A DNA stretch of 46,279 nt from Gluconobacter sphaericus NBRC 12467. GTDB taxonomy: Bacteria > Pseudomonadota > Alphaproteobacteria > Acetobacterales > Acetobacteraceae. Shown here one piece after another: positions 1 to 8,736 of this stretch. Position 1 is the stretch's first letter. The number at the start of each line of letters is the position of its first letter. Under the pieces are notes generated by a model that was not told the DNA's origin, made no database searches, and worked only from the letters and a program-made list of their open reading frames with translations. The stretch lies in NCBI RefSeq assembly GCF_006539125.1, contig NZ_BJMK01000016.1, forward strand, positions 1 through 46,279, in the 5' to 3' direction. The position numbers were made by a program, and so were the translations under genes.

Positions 1-42
1 TCAGAGGAGGGTCAACAGGAAAATTGCATTTTTGTGAAAAAA

Positions 43-1011
43 TCAGATTCCGTGGAACTTTCTGAACCACAAACAGAATTCCTTCATCCCGTCTTCAAAG
101 GACACAGCCGGCTTCCAACCGCAGAATTCCCTGACATTTTCCAAAGAAGCCCAAGTTGATTCCATATCAGCAACCGGTCTGGCACGCCGTTCCACGAGAG
201 CTTTCCTCCCCAGATTTTCCTCAAGCAGTTCAATCATGCGGGTCACTCTTTCCGGCTTATCCCCCCCCAGGTTAAGCACCCGCGATATTCCGGCTTCCGG
301 CGGCTTGCCCAGAACCTGCTGCACACCCCTGACGATGTCATCGATATAAGTGAAGTCGCGGGAAAGGTGTTTCCCTTCATAAAGGGTCACCACCCCCCCT
401 TCCGAAATCGCTTTCGCAAACCCGTAGTATGCCATGTCAGGCCTGCCCCACGGACCATACACGGTAAAAAACCGGAGCCCCGTCTGCGGAATGCCGTGCA
501 GATATGCGTAGGACTCAGACATCAGTTCGGCAGCCCGTTTGGTTACGGCATATACCGAACTGGGCCGCTCGACCCGATCTGTCTCCTTGAAAGGAACGCT
601 CTGATTGCGGCCATAGACAGAGGAGGATGACGCATACACAACATGCGTCAGCTTTTTCAAATGACGACAGGCTTCCAGAAGAGCGACCTGCCCCATCACG
701 TTGGACGTCACATAGGAATAGGGATCGACCATCGAGTGCCGCACCCCGGCCTGGGCCGCAAGATGGATTACACCTTCCAGATCAGAGTGCTCTGCGACCA
801 GATCCTGCATGGCTACAGGACTGGCAACATCCACTTTCAGAAAAATGAACCCCGGATAAGGCTCAAGCTGCTCCAGTCGGGCGACCTTGAGGGCCGGATC
901 ATAATAGGCATTGAGAGTATCGACGCCTACGACCTCCATGCCCTGCTTCAGAAGGGCCTGCGCAACATGAAACCCTATAAACCCGGCGACCCCGGTAACC
1001 AGAACCTTCAC
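43..1011 (-). CDS. NAD-dependent sugar-nucleotide epimerase, UDP-glucuronate 4-epimerase-like
   Basis: A 322-residue extended short-chain dehydrogenase of the GalE/CapI group. The N-terminal Rossmann glycine motif GVAGFIG lies at residues 7-13, an acidic residue (D31) ends the second strand as expected for NAD binding, and the catalytic pair is Y154/K158 in YAVTK after a serine-rich strand (SSSSVYG, 128-134). The stretch VDTLNAYYDPALK near residue 30 is typical of UDP-glucuronate 4-epimerases, which make UDP-galacturonate for surface polysaccharide or LPS; exact substrate is inferred. It starts 7 bases after the stop of the upstream DUF192 gene, so the two are probably co-transcribed. Its downstream partner, if any, lies outside the window. 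Confidence 0.88.
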   Translation of the reverse strand: MKVLVTGVAGFIGFHVAQALLKQGMEVVGVDTLNAYYDPALKVARLEQLEPYPGFIFLKVDVASPVAMQDLVAEHSDLEGVIHLAAQAGVRHSMVDPYSYVTSNVMGQVALLEACRHLKKLTHVVYASSSSVYGRNQSVPFKETDRVERPSSVYAVTKRAAELMSESYAYLHGIPQTGLRFFTVYGPWGRPDMAYYGFAKAISEGGVVTLYEGKHLSRDFTYIDDIVRGVQQVLGKPPEAGISRVLNLGGDKPERVTRMIELLEENLGRKALVERRARPVADMESTWASLENVREFCGWKPAVSFEDGMKEFCLWFRKFHGI

Positions 1012-1018
1012 AGGATCA

Positions 1019-1495
1019 TCAATGCTTCAGCGCGGAACTGGTAACAGCATCGCCCACCCGGATTCCCAGCTTCGCCGTAACGCCTCCTGCCAGTTCAAGC
1101 GTATTGGCAACCACACCGTCGCTCCGCAGGATTGCCTCGCTCAGAGGGACAGCATTCTCTGCAATGGCATGGATATGGTTCGTTGAATCAATGAACACGA
1201 TGTCCAGCGGCACAAGCGTATTACGCATCCACATGTCCGAAACCTGAGGCGTTGCCCACATGAACAGCATTCCCTCGTTTTCGGGAAGATGCTTGCGGAA
1301 CATCTCACCCACTTCCTGCTGACGATAGGTCTTGGCCAGTTCCACCGTAAACTCATGCTTCTGGCCATCTCGCGTCGTAATGGTCAAAGGCGCGATTGGC
1401 AGACGGGCCTGCGCTTGCGTAATCGGTTCCTCCGCCTTCGCAACACCAGCACTCATTCCTAGCGCCGCCACCAGCGCACAGCATAAAATTCGCAT
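1019..1495 (-). CDS. DUF192 family secreted protein
   Basis: A 158-residue protein with a clear signal peptide (basic start, hydrophobic core to about residue 17, likely cleavage after AKA at 19-21). The rest is one DUF192 domain (about 35-155), recognisable from the GMLFMW segment, MWMRNTLVPLDIVFID and the closing LELAGGV. The family is small, periplasmic and of unknown biochemical role. The gene lies between the hydrolase upstream (17 bases away) and the epimerase downstream (7 bases), consistent with one minus-strand transcript. No functional link among the three is evident. Confidence 0.88.
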   Translation of the reverse strand: MRILCCALVAALGMSAGVAKAEEPITQAQARLPIAPLTITTRDGQKHEFTVELAKTYRQQEVGEMFRKHLPENEGMLFMWATPQVSDMWMRNTLVPLDIVFIDSTNHIHAIAENAVPLSEAILRSDGVVANTLELAGGVTAKLGIRVGDAVTSSALKH

Positions 1496-1511
1496 AATAT
1501 GACCTTCAGGT

Positions 1512-2162
1512 TCAGGAAATCAGGAAGGGATTGGCCCGGCGCTCTTCTCCGATGGTCGTCGGCATCCCGTGCCCACACAAAACCACCGTATCATCAGGCA
1601 GCGTCAGAAGATGTCTGCGAATACCGTCAACAAGCGCCTGTGAATCGCCATACGCAAAATCCGTCCGGCCGACAGTCCCCCGGAACAGCGTATCGCCCGC
1701 CAGCACACGCCGGTTATCATGATCCACAAAGACGACATGCCCTGGCGTATGGCCGGGAACATGCGCAACATGAAGATCCTGCCCCAGCAGATGCAGGACT
1801 TCTCCGCCTTCCACAAAACGATCCGGCGCAACATTCTCCATGCCCGGAACTCCGAAAGCAGCCGCCTGTTTGGTGATGCTCTGCAGCAAGAATTCATCCC
1901 GCCGGTCCGGCCCTATAACGGGAACAGGCTGACCCTGCTGTTTTTCGACAGCTCTTTTCAAAGCAGCCGCGCCACCGGCATGATCCAGATGACCGTGCGT
2001 CAGGAGAATGGCCTCAATGGTCATCCCGTCCAGATGCTGAAGGATGTCTCCGACATCTCCGCCGGGATCCACCACAACCGCACGAGCCTCATCATTCGAG
2101 AGAATGGTGCAGTTCTGCCGTAAAGGCGTTACCGGCACCCGCTTCGCATACAAAGGAGTCAC
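1512..2162 (-). CDS. Metallo-beta-lactamase-fold hydrolase, glyoxalase II-like
   Basis: A cytoplasmic MBL-fold hydrolase with the zinc motif THGHLDHAGG, a later H in HVPGHTPGH, the GDTLF metal aspartate and a distal GHG. This pattern matches the short glyoxalase II/YcbL group that cleaves thioesters such as S-lactoylglutathione; the substrate is inferred. The frame is open up to base 2249, but the GTG at 2162 is preceded by a purine-rich GGGGGAG four bases upstream and gives 216 residues beginning VTPLYAKRVPVTPL, close to the usual family N-terminus (a short basic lead then PVTPLxQNC). I therefore prefer it over the 245-residue form. Divergent from ridA. Confidence 0.85.
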   Translation of the reverse strand: MTPLYAKRVPVTPLRQNCTILSNDEARAVVVDPGGDVGDILQHLDGMTIEAILLTHGHLDHAGGAAALKRAVEKQQGQPVPVIGPDRRDEFLLQSITKQAAAFGVPGMENVAPDRFVEGGEVLHLLGQDLHVAHVPGHTPGHVVFVDHDNRRVLAGDTLFRGTVGRTDFAYGDSQALVDGIRRHLLTLPDDTVVLCGHGMPTTIGEERRANPFLIS

Positions 2163-2324
2163 AGCTCCCCCTTCCAGACGGTCCGTTCTGATGTGGCGAT
2201 ACAGCGTCAATCCCTGCGCGACAAGTGAGACCCGGCATCCGCCTGACACCAGCCACCACGGATCATTGACCCCTTTTCACAGGAAGGTCACTCTCCACCT
2301 TTCCCCATCACACGAGGTGTCATC

Positions 2325-2675
2325 ATGAGCCGCATCATCCGCACAGAACCGAACGCCATTCTTTCCAAGGCCGTTGAATATCACGGCTTCATTTTCACGC
2401 AGGGCGTTGTCGCAGCTGATCTGTCCAAAGGAATCGAAGAACAGACCAAGAGCGTTCTCGACCAGCTCGACGAAATCCTGGAAGTGCATGGCACCGACAA
2501 GACCCGCATCCTTCAGGCTCAGATCTGGGTGAAGGACATCGCAGACCGTACCGCCCTCAACACGGTCTGGTCCGCATGGCTTCCGGAGAACATGGCCCCT
2601 GCCCGTGCCTGCGTTCAGGCCGTCATGGCGGACCCGAAAATCCTCGTGGAAATCATGCTCACGACAACAAAGTGA
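2325..2675 (+). CDS. ridA: RidA family reactive enamine/imine deaminase
   Basis: A 116-residue single-domain YjgF/YER057c/UK114 protein. The family hydrolyses reactive enamine/imine intermediates made by PLP enzymes and prevents damage to those enzymes. The substrate-binding arginine is R94 in PARACVQA, and the N-terminal FTQGVVA strand is typical. A GAGGTG ribosome binding site sits five bases before the ATG. It is divergent from the MBL-fold hydrolase and no downstream partner on the same strand is close, so it is probably monocistronic. Members of this superfamily other than true RidA may have different substrates; the symbol is a family-level call. Confidence 0.85.
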   Translation: MSRIIRTEPNAILSKAVEYHGFIFTQGVVAADLSKGIEEQTKSVLDQLDEILEVHGTDKTRILQAQIWVKDIADRTALNTVWSAWLPENMAPARACVQAVMADPKILVEIMLTTTK

Positions 2676-2779
2676 TCTGAATCGGACGATTATGGCGAGA
2701 ATACAGCAGAGTGTGGTGTCAAAAAGATTTTCTTTAGAAATGAAAATTTAACCCAGAGACCTGCATTCTGCTCTTGTCA

Positions 2780-2813
2780 GGGTTGCAGGAAGGTTGTTAC
2801 CTCCCTGTAACCC
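2780..2813 (+). promoter_or_regulatory. Long stem-loop in the CHAP gene leader
   Basis: Arms 2780-2794 and 2799-2813 pair over 15 positions (one G-U wobble at 2785/2808, one A-C mismatch at 2790/2803) around the tetraloop TGTT. No run of T follows, so it is not an intrinsic terminator. It ends 34 bases before the GTG start at 2848, which places it in the probable 5' leader. Confidence 0.55.
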
Positions 2814-2847
2814 GAACAACACATAACCAATCAGGATCCTAAAGATC

Positions 2848-3564
2848 GTGAAGCATAACAGTTGCCGGAAAACCTTTTTCTCTGCTCTGGCGCTCTCCGC
2901 GATCGCATTCTTTTCGGGACAGGCTCAGGCCCGTCACAGTTCGGGTCACCACGGACGGACCGTCTTTCACAGCCACCGTTCCAGCAACCATCGACACTCT
3001 TATACTCACGTCATTCAATGCGTCGCTTACGCCAAGACGGCCTCAGAAGTCGTTCTGCACGGCAATGCGCGTGACTGGTGGTACAATGCCGCTGGCGTTT
3101 ATGCCCGCGGGTCCACCCCGCAAGCCGGTTCGGTCCTGAATTTCCGCGCCATCCGCCGCATGCCGCTCGGCCATGTCGCCGTAGTCCGTTCGGTAGAAGA
3201 CAGCCGCACAATCTATATCGACCAGTCCCACTGGGCTTCCAACGGTATCGCACATAACGTGCGCGTCGTTGACGTTTCACCCAACAATGACTGGAGCGCA
3301 GTCCGCGTCGCCCTCAACGATCGCAGCGGCCGCCTTGGCAGCATCTATCCAACCTACGGTTTCATCTACCCCCATTCCGACGATGGCGACCGCAATCCGG
3401 CTCCACATATCGTGATGGCACGCGCTTCGAATGTCTCAGGTTTCCGTCATCGCGCCGTCCTGAACGGTTCTGACGCACTGAGCCATCCAATGAGCAGCAC
3501 AGAAGTGGCCGAGGCTCCGGACGATGCCTTCACTTCGGACGCTCCCAACCGTTCGATTCGCTGA
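2848..3564 (+). CDS. Secreted CHAP-domain cell wall hydrolase
   Basis: A 238-residue protein starting with GTG. It has a signal peptide (hydrophobic 9-23, cleavage near AQA 25-27), then a His/Ser-rich linker (30-52), then a CHAP domain (about 55-175). The likely nucleophile is C58 in QCVAYAK and the histidine H109 in LGHVAVV, followed by a conserved YIDQSHW segment. CHAP amidases/endopeptidases cut peptide bonds in peptidoglycan. About 60 C-terminal residues have no recognised domain. The gene is preceded by an unusually long hairpin in its leader and is convergent with rlmH. Which peptidoglycan bond is cut cannot be told. Confidence 0.85.
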   Translation: MKHNSCRKTFFSALALSAIAFFSGQAQARHSSGHHGRTVFHSHRSSNHRHSYTHVIQCVAYAKTASEVVLHGNARDWWYNAAGVYARGSTPQAGSVLNFRAIRRMPLGHVAVVRSVEDSRTIYIDQSHWASNGIAHNVRVVDVSPNNDWSAVRVALNDRSGRLGSIYPTYGFIYPHSDDGDRNPAPHIVMARASNVSGFRHRAVLNGSDALSHPMSSTEVAEAPDDAFTSDAPNRSIR

Positions 3565-3583
3565 TACAGCCTGACGATCAGCT

Positions 3584-4042
3584 TCAGTCTGGTCGTGTTT
3601 CCCTGTGATAGGGATGGCCGGCATTGATGGCCTGAGCCCGGAACACCTGCTCGGCGATCAGAACCCTGACCAACATGTGCGGCCAGGTCAGTTTCCCCAG
3701 AGAAATCACGGAATCGGCCCGCTGGATCACGCTTGAATCCAACCCTTCCGCACCACCGATCAGAAAATGAATGGGACGCCCGGTTTCCTGCCAGCGAGAT
3801 AGCATTTCCGCCAAACGCAGACTGTCAGGCGTTTTACCGCCTTCGTCCAGCGCCACGATCAGGGCATTGTCAGGACAGGCCCCCAGAAGAGCCGCAGCAT
3901 CCTTGCGCTTCTGCTCCTGGACGCTGCCTTTTGACGGCGCGAGTTCCGTCACCGTCAAAGCGGGCCTTATCCGGCCCGCATAACGCTTGAACAGTTCGCG
4001 CTCCGGCCCGGCTTTGAGCCGGCCGATTGCGACCAGCTTCAT
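3584..4042 (-). CDS. rlmH: 23S rRNA pseudouridine-1915 N3-methyltransferase RlmH
   Basis: A 152-residue SPOUT-class methyltransferase that uses S-adenosylmethionine to methylate pseudouridine 1915 in helix 69 of 23S rRNA on the assembled 70S ribosome. The AdoMet-binding knot is visible as [10 protein letters not shown] (about 94-103) and [23 protein letters not shown]; the terminal HPYHRE motif is diagnostic. Length is normal for the family (about 155). The ATG directly abuts the rsfS stop codon, a common pairing in bacteria (rsfS-rlmH), so it is the last gene of the ychF-proA-nadD-rsfS-rlmH string. Confidence 0.95.
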   Translation of the reverse strand: MKLVAIGRLKAGPERELFKRYAGRIRPALTVTELAPSKGSVQEQKRKDAAALLGACPDNALIVALDEGGKTPDSLRLAEMLSRWQETGRPIHFLIGGAEGLDSSVIQRADSVISLGKLTWPHMLVRVLIAEQVFRAQAINAGHPYHRETRPD

Positions 4043-4546
4043 TCAGTCCTGCTTTTCATCCTGTCCAACAGCAACTTCGTCTTCGCTGCCATCCAGATCG
4101 GCGCCCCACATACGCTCAAGACCGTAAAGCTCGCGGCTTTCGGGCTTAAAGAGATGCACAACAACGTCGCCGGCATCGATCAGAACCCAATCGCTGCCAT
4201 TCGCGCCTTCGATCAGAATACGCTTGATGCCGATCTCATTGAGCTTCTTCTCGATGTGATGCGCCATCGCGGAAATCTGGCGGTCCGCAAGACCGGTCGC
4301 AATGACCATACGATCAGCAAAATTCGCACGGCCGACCAAGTCCAGCACAACGATGTCTTCACCCTTGTCTTCGTCCAGACTCGTGGTGATGACCGTCAGC
4401 ATATTGGTCAGAAGATCCGGCTGCACAGCTTCACGCTTGACGGCCGTTTTCTTCGGTCCGGCAACTGCGGCCTTCTTGCGAGCCGTTCCCGGCACCTTGG
4501 CAGCCTCGGCCAGTGCCGCATCGGGGGAGCTGGTTTTCCGGCGCAC
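4043..4546 (-). CDS. rsfS: Ribosomal silencing factor RsfS (Iojap family)
   Basis: An RsfS/Iojap protein that binds L14 on the 50S subunit and blocks subunit joining when nutrients are scarce. The conserved domain starts near residue 43 (LLTNMLTVITTSLDEDKGEDI) and runs through DRMVIATGLADRQISAMAHHIEKKL and DWVLIDAGDVVVHLF. It is preceded by a Lys/Ala-rich, probably disordered N-terminal tail of about 40 residues. The first standard start in this frame is the GTG at 4546, but it lacks a ribosome binding site. The frame continues upstream to an ATC at 4588-4586 that sits eight bases after AGGAG, so translation may begin there (about 181 residues). Its stop abuts the rlmH ATG. Confidence 0.92.
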   Translation of the reverse strand: MRRKTSSPDAALAEAAKVPGTARKKAAVAGPKKTAVKREAVQPDLLTNMLTVITTSLDEDKGEDIVVLDLVGRANFADRMVIATGLADRQISAMAHHIEKKLNEIGIKRILIEGANGSDWVLIDAGDVVVHLFKPESRELYGLERMWGADLDGSEDEVAVGQDEKQD

Positions 4547-4593
4547 AGGCTTTTTGGCCTGCGATTCGGGAGAGGTCGTCTTGGTGATGGTTT

Positions 4594-5181
4594 TTACTCC
4601 TGATCGGATTCCGGACGAAACTGGCCGGATTCACGCAACGCTGTAGCCGATATATCGTTCTGCGGCGCAGAAAGGAACGTCCATGCGCTGCCTTTTCGCT
4701 CCGCAAGCACGGGAGATTCCCGTGAGGGCCGTCTCTGATGCCGCAAAACGGACGCTGCTGCCCCCCGCAGGGCTGGCGAAACACTGCCTGGACGCGGGAG
4801 AACAGCGATGGGAACCATCGCAGCCAACCGCCGCCAGCGCTTCCAGCGCGACAGCTGTGCCAGACCGTCCGCCCCCATCAGCCACACGAAATGCACATGC
4901 GGAAAGCGCTGCTTCAGCAATCCGACCGTTTTTACGGTGAAGCGCTGCCCAAGCCGCGATTCGATATCCGTCGCAACGATTCGCCGTCCGTCTGCAATCC
5001 GCTCCGCAGAGGCAAGACGCACCCTGAACGGCGCCATGCCCTTACGGGGCTTGAGCGGATTCCCTGGCGAGACCATGAGCCACACCTGATCCAGGCGCAA
5101 AGCCCGCAAGGCCCGCCGCGCCAGCATGAGATGACCCGCATGCGCCGGATTAAAAGACCCACCCAGCAGACCGATCCGCAT
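4594..5181 (-). CDS. nadD: Nicotinate-nucleotide adenylyltransferase
   Basis: NadD joins nicotinate mononucleotide and ATP to deamido-NAD, the step before NAD synthetase. The nucleotidyltransferase motif GGSFNPAHAGH (residues 7-17 of the chosen form) and the distal ISATALR (the ISSTxIR motif) are visible. The frame is open to base 5259, but that would overlap proA. The ATG at 5181 gives 195 residues beginning MRIGLLGGSFNP, which matches the family. Its TAA overlaps the ribosome binding region of rsfS. Together with nadE at 32844-34877 the window carries the last two steps of NAD synthesis. Confidence 0.92.
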   Translation of the reverse strand: MRIGLLGGSFNPAHAGHLMLARRALRALRLDQVWLMVSPGNPLKPRKGMAPFRVRLASAERIADGRRIVATDIESRLGQRFTVKTVGLLKQRFPHVHFVWLMGADGLAQLSRWKRWRRLAAMVPIAVLPRPGSVSPALRGAAASVLRHQRRPSRESPVLAERKGSAWTFLSAPQNDISATALRESGQFRPESDQE

Positions 5182-5213
5182 ATTCCGGCCATCACCAGAC
5201 GTCGGAATACTGA

Positions 5214-6470
5214 TCAGCCCCGCACCTGCCCGGTGCCGATCACTTCGTACCGGTAGCATGTCAGCTGCTCGAGCCCGACGGGCCCACGGGCATGCATCCG
5301 CCCCGTCGCAATGCCGATTTCCGCACCGAAGCCGAACTCCCCACCGTCACAGAACTGCGTAGACGCATTCCACATCACAACCGCGCTATCCGTTCCGTTG
5401 AGAAACTCCGCCGCGGCTTCAAGATCTTCGGCGATAATGGCCTCGGTATGCGAGCTTCCATGCCGCGCGATGTGAGCCAGAGCATCTTCAACCCCGTCCA
5501 CCACGACAACCGAAAGCACGGCGTCCAGCCATTCCGTTTTGAAATCATCAGCCGAGGCAGCCGCAAGCGTCGGCACGATCACACGCGCCCGGTCATCTGC
5601 CCGGAACGTACATCCCTTCGCGGCCAGATCTTCAACGAGCAAGGGCAACAGCGTCGGCGCAATCGCCGCATCGATCAGCAGCGTCTCCGTCGCACCACAG
5701 ATCCCCGTCCGCCGCATCTTCGCATCCAGCAGCACCTTCCGGGCCATCGCCGGATCTGCACTCGCATGAATGTAGGTGTGATTCAGGCCGTCCGCGTGCG
5801 CCAGAACCGGCACGCGGGCCTCACGCTGCACGCGCTCCACAAGAGACTTGCCGCCGCGCGGAATGATCAGATCAATCTTTCCCGAAGCCTGCAGCATCGC
5901 CCCGACCAGAGCCCGATCGGCAGACGGCAAAATCTGCACACAGGCTTCATCCAGCCCCGCTGCCCGCAAACCGTCTTCCATCGCGGCCTGAATGGCCCGC
6001 GCGGAATGAAGACTTTCCCCACCACCGCGCAGAATGACCGCATTGCCAGACTTGATACACAGGGCCGCAGCATCAGCCCCAACATTGGGCCGGCTTTCAT
6101 AGATCATGCCGATCACGCCAAGCGGCGTCGCCACCCGACGGAAATGCAGACCGTTCGGGCGGTCCCATTCCGCCAGAACCCGCCCAACCGGATCCGGCAG
6201 ACGTGCCACGTCTTCCAGACCGCGCGCCATCGCCTCGACACGCTCCGACGTCAACGTCAGACGATCCCGGAACGCCGCGTTCCGATCTTCGGAAAGCGCT
6301 GCCAGATCCTTCTGGTTGGCAGCTACGATCTCCTCCAACCGGCCCCTCAGGGCTCTCGCAGCCTCGGACAGCGCATGATTGCGGGTTTCCGCATTCGCCC
6401 GCGCCAAACTCCGGCTGGCCCGGCGAGCATGCTCTGCCAGACCGTCCAGAATGTGCTCGGCCTCAGACAT
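5214..6470 (-). CDS. proA: Gamma-glutamyl phosphate reductase
   Basis: ProA reduces gamma-glutamyl phosphate with NADPH to glutamate semialdehyde, the second step of proline synthesis. The 418-residue form from the ATG at 6470 ([10 protein letters not shown]) carries catalytic C258 in RRTGICGATETLL, the ESRPNV segment near 125 and the C-terminal GRMHARGPVGLEQLTCYRY signature. The frame extends 13 codons further up but this would lie inside ychF; the chosen ATG overlaps the ychF stop by 8 bases, suggesting translational coupling. The usual partner proB is not in the window; proC lies at 19018-19842. Confidence 0.95.
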   Translation of the reverse strand: MSEAEHILDGLAEHARRASRSLARANAETRNHALSEAARALRGRLEEIVAANQKDLAALSEDRNAAFRDRLTLTSERVEAMARGLEDVARLPDPVGRVLAEWDRPNGLHFRRVATPLGVIGMIYESRPNVGADAAALCIKSGNAVILRGGGESLHSARAIQAAMEDGLRAAGLDEACVQILPSADRALVGAMLQASGKIDLIIPRGGKSLVERVQREARVPVLAHADGLNHTYIHASADPAMARKVLLDAKMRRTGICGATETLLIDAAIAPTLLPLLVEDLAAKGCTFRADDRARVIVPTLAAASADDFKTEWLDAVLSVVVVDGVEDALAHIARHGSSHTEAIIAEDLEAAAEFLNGTDSAVVMWNASTQFCDGGEFGFGAEIGIATGRMHARGPVGLEQLTCYRYEVIGTGQVRG

Positions 6471-7557
6471 TGAACCGGAACAACAGGACGTCACCATCCT
6501 GCACCACATATTCTTTGCCTTCGATCCTCAGCTTGCCAACTTCCTTGGCCCCGGCCTCGCCATTGCAGGCCACGTAATCGTCGAATGCCACGGTTTCGCA
6601 GGCGATGAAGCCACGCTCGAAATCGTTGTGAATGACAGCAGCGGCCTGAGGCGCCTTCGTCCCGGCCGTAATCGTCCAGGCGCGGGATTCCTTCGGTCCG
6701 ACCGTGAAATACGTCCGCAGACCCAGCAGCTTGTAACCAGCTGCAATGACACGATCCAGCCCACTATCCGTCAGACCCAGACCGTCCAGAAACTCCGTCC
6801 GGTCTTCCTGCGGCAACTGGCTGACTTCCGCTTCAATCGCGGCCGACACCACGACAACGCCCGCACCCTCGGCTTCAGCCCGCTTGCGCACGGCTTCTGA
6901 AAACGCGTTGCCGGTGGACGCTGAAGCTTCTTCGACATTGCAGACATACAGAACCGGCTTCGTCGTCAGGAGCTGAAGGCGGGACGCTTCTGCTTCCTGC
7001 CCCTTCGGAACAGCCGTCCGGGCCGGCTTGCCGTCACGCAGAGCTGCCAGCAGTGGCTCCATCAGTTCAAGCTGAGCCTGAGCCTCACGATCATTGCCAC
7101 GGGCCCGCTTCTGCAAACCGACCTGACGCTTCTCCAGGCTTTCCAGATCAGCCAGCATCAACTCAGTCTCAATGATGTCCGCGTCCCGAACCGGATCAAC
7201 GCCACCCTCGACATGCGTGATGTCGTCGTCTTCGAAGCAGCGCAGGACGTGCACGATAGCATCGACTTCTCGGATATTGGCTAGAAACTGGTTTCCCAGC
7301 CCCTCACCCTTCGACGCACCACGGACCAGACCGGCGATGTCCACGAATTCAAGGCTCGTCGGTACCTTGCGGATAGACTTACCGATCCGCGCCAGTTCAT
7401 CCAGTCGTGGATCCGGCACAGCCACACGGCCGGTATTCGGCTCGATGGTGCAGAACGGGTAATTCGCAGCCTGTGCAGCAGCCGTTTCCGTCAGGGCATT
7501 GAACAGCGTGGACTTGCCGACATTAGGCAGACCAACGATGCCGCAATTGAAACCCAT
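6463..7557 (-). CDS. ychF: Obg-family ribosome-binding GTPase/ATPase YchF
   Basis: A 364-residue YchF/OLA1 protein. The P-loop GLPNVGKST is at residues 9-17, followed by a [17 protein letters not shown] switch region, a coiled-coil insertion around 130-160 and a C-terminal TGS domain (about 280-364, ending [11 protein letters not shown]). YchF binds ribosomes and prefers ATP over GTP; it is linked to oxidative stress control in other bacteria. The ATG has a GGAGAG ribosome binding site five bases upstream. It heads the minus-strand string leading to proA, nadD, rsfS and rlmH. Confidence 0.95.
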   Translation of the reverse strand: MGFNCGIVGLPNVGKSTLFNALTETAAAQAANYPFCTIEPNTGRVAVPDPRLDELARIGKSIRKVPTSLEFVDIAGLVRGASKGEGLGNQFLANIREVDAIVHVLRCFEDDDITHVEGGVDPVRDADIIETELMLADLESLEKRQVGLQKRARGNDREAQAQLELMEPLLAALRDGKPARTAVPKGQEAEASRLQLLTTKPVLYVCNVEEASASTGNAFSEAVRKRAEAEGAGVVVVSAAIEAEVSQLPQEDRTEFLDGLGLTDSGLDRVIAAGYKLLGLRTYFTVGPKESRAWTITAGTKAPQAAAVIHNDFERGFIACETVAFDDYVACNGEAGAKEVGKLRIEGKEYVVQDGDVLLFRFNV

Positions 7558-7799
7558 TCGTGCTCTCCATCATCATTGAAGACCGTTCAGACGCGAACGA
7601 TCCGTTCTAGAAAATTCCGTTGCCCTGTGTTCGCAGAAACCGGAGAGGCTCACAACCACTTCCCGTCGCGAACAGACTTTTCAGCTCACGATTCCTAGCA
7701 GATACGGCAAAGCCCGGACATGCGCCTTCAAAACCGCACGCCCCTGCGCTGTCAGGACCAGACAGGACCGCAGCAAACTACAGAAGCGCAAGGGGATGA
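7558..7799. other. Intergenic region upstream of ychF
   Basis: No convincing gene is seen here. It should hold the ychF promoter on the minus strand. A minus-strand frame ending at about 7685 reads LTAQGRAVLKAHVRALP over part of its length and might be a remnant, but it has no start or recognised relative. Confidence 0.4.
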
Positions 7800-8066
7800 A
7801 TGACAGGCTCAAATTTGGAAACAGCAGTCACAACGCCGCTATCATATCAGCCTGCCACCCCCTCTGCCAGATCAGGCCCACAGCCCTGCTGGACGCCTGC
7901 ATCCACCACAGCTCCACAGGAATACGGAAATACGGGACTGGAAGCACCTCGCTCCCGGCCCCCCAAACGGCGTCAGCTTTATCTCAAATGGCTGATCCAG
8001 AGCATCATGCTCTTCGATCTAGGCAGCGTCATAACCCTCTGGCTTCTACCCAGCATTCTGGATTGA
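7800..8066 (+). CDS. Small hypothetical protein with C-terminal membrane segment
   Basis: An 88-residue frame in the 600-base gap between ychF and pth. The ATG at 7800 has AGGGG four bases upstream. The first 55 residues are Pro/Ser/Thr-rich, followed by a basic PPKRRQ and then a strongly hydrophobic end (about 60-86, LYLKWLIQSIMLFDLG then SVITLWLLPSIL), as in a tail-anchored or single-pass membrane protein with the basic side facing the cytoplasm. I do not recognise a family. An alternative overlapping frame from 7796 has no such organisation. Whether it is expressed is uncertain. Confidence 0.4.
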   Translation: MTGSNLETAVTTPLSYQPATPSARSGPQPCWTPASTTAPQEYGNTGLEAPRSRPPKRRQLYLKWLIQSIMLFDLGSVITLWLLPSILD

Positions 8067-8163
8067 AACACTGCTGATCTGGCTAATGGGATCTGACGTC
8101 CTGATGGATGTCATTGCCCTGTTCATCCGACCGGTCCTGAGAAGCCACTCAACCGCAAGCCCC

Positions 8164-8733
8164 TCAAGCAGCCAGCAGTGCGACCTTCGTCATGAAAGCT
8201 TCGTGTTCTTTCTTCGCCAGAAGGGGTGCCGCATCAGCGATGGCCACAAGCCAGCGCTCCAGCTCCGGCTCTTCCGCCTTGGCGAAATTGCCCAGAACAT
8301 GACCAGTCACACGGTCCTTGTGGCCCGGATGACCGATCCCCATCCGTACACGCCAGTAATCCGGCCCCGGCAGACATTTATCCATGGAACGCAGGCCATT
8401 ATGCCCGGCGGCACCACCGCCACGCTTGATGCGCAGCTTGCCGAAGGCAAGATCGAGTTCGTCGTGGAATACGGTGATATCATCCTGCGCAATCCTGAAG
8501 AACTGCGCGGCCTGCTGAACACTGTCGCCTGACAGGTTCATATACGTCATCGGCTTGAGGAGCAGGATCTTCTGCCCCCCGATGACGCCTTCGGAGGTCT
8601 CCCCCCGGAAACGCTTGCGCCACGGCGAAAAACCGTGGCGCCTGGCGATCTCGTCGACCGCCATGAAGCCGATATTGTGTCGATGACGGCTCATCCCCGG
8701 CTCGGGGTTGCCGAGACCGGTCCAGAGCCTCAT
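8164..8733 (-). CDS. pth: Peptidyl-tRNA hydrolase
   Basis: Pth frees tRNA from peptidyl-tRNAs dropped by the ribosome by cutting the ester bond. The 189-residue protein shows GLGNPEPG at 6-13 with N9, the catalytic histidine H19 in [16 protein letters not shown], the catalytic-site aspartate in FHDELDL and the [12 protein letters not shown] loop. Length is normal. The ATG follows the rplY stop by three bases, the classic rplY-pth pair, and the two are probably translated from one message. Confidence 0.95.
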   Translation of the reverse strand: MRLWTGLGNPEPGMSRHRHNIGFMAVDEIARRHGFSPWRKRFRGETSEGVIGGQKILLLKPMTYMNLSGDSVQQAAQFFRIAQDDITVFHDELDLAFGKLRIKRGGGAAGHNGLRSMDKCLPGPDYWRVRMGIGHPGHKDRVTGHVLGNFAKAEEPELERWLVAIADAAPLLAKKEHEAFMTKVALLAA

Positions 8734-8736
8734 GAC

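Noticed and set aside
5292-6473. 393-codon plus-strand frame opposite proA
   Set aside because: Arg/Pro/His-rich antisense shadow of a confident gene; no start signal or domain.
7685-7830. Minus-strand fragment reading LTAQGRAVLKAHVRALP as a gene remnant
   Set aside because: Too short, without a start codon or family match; could be chance.
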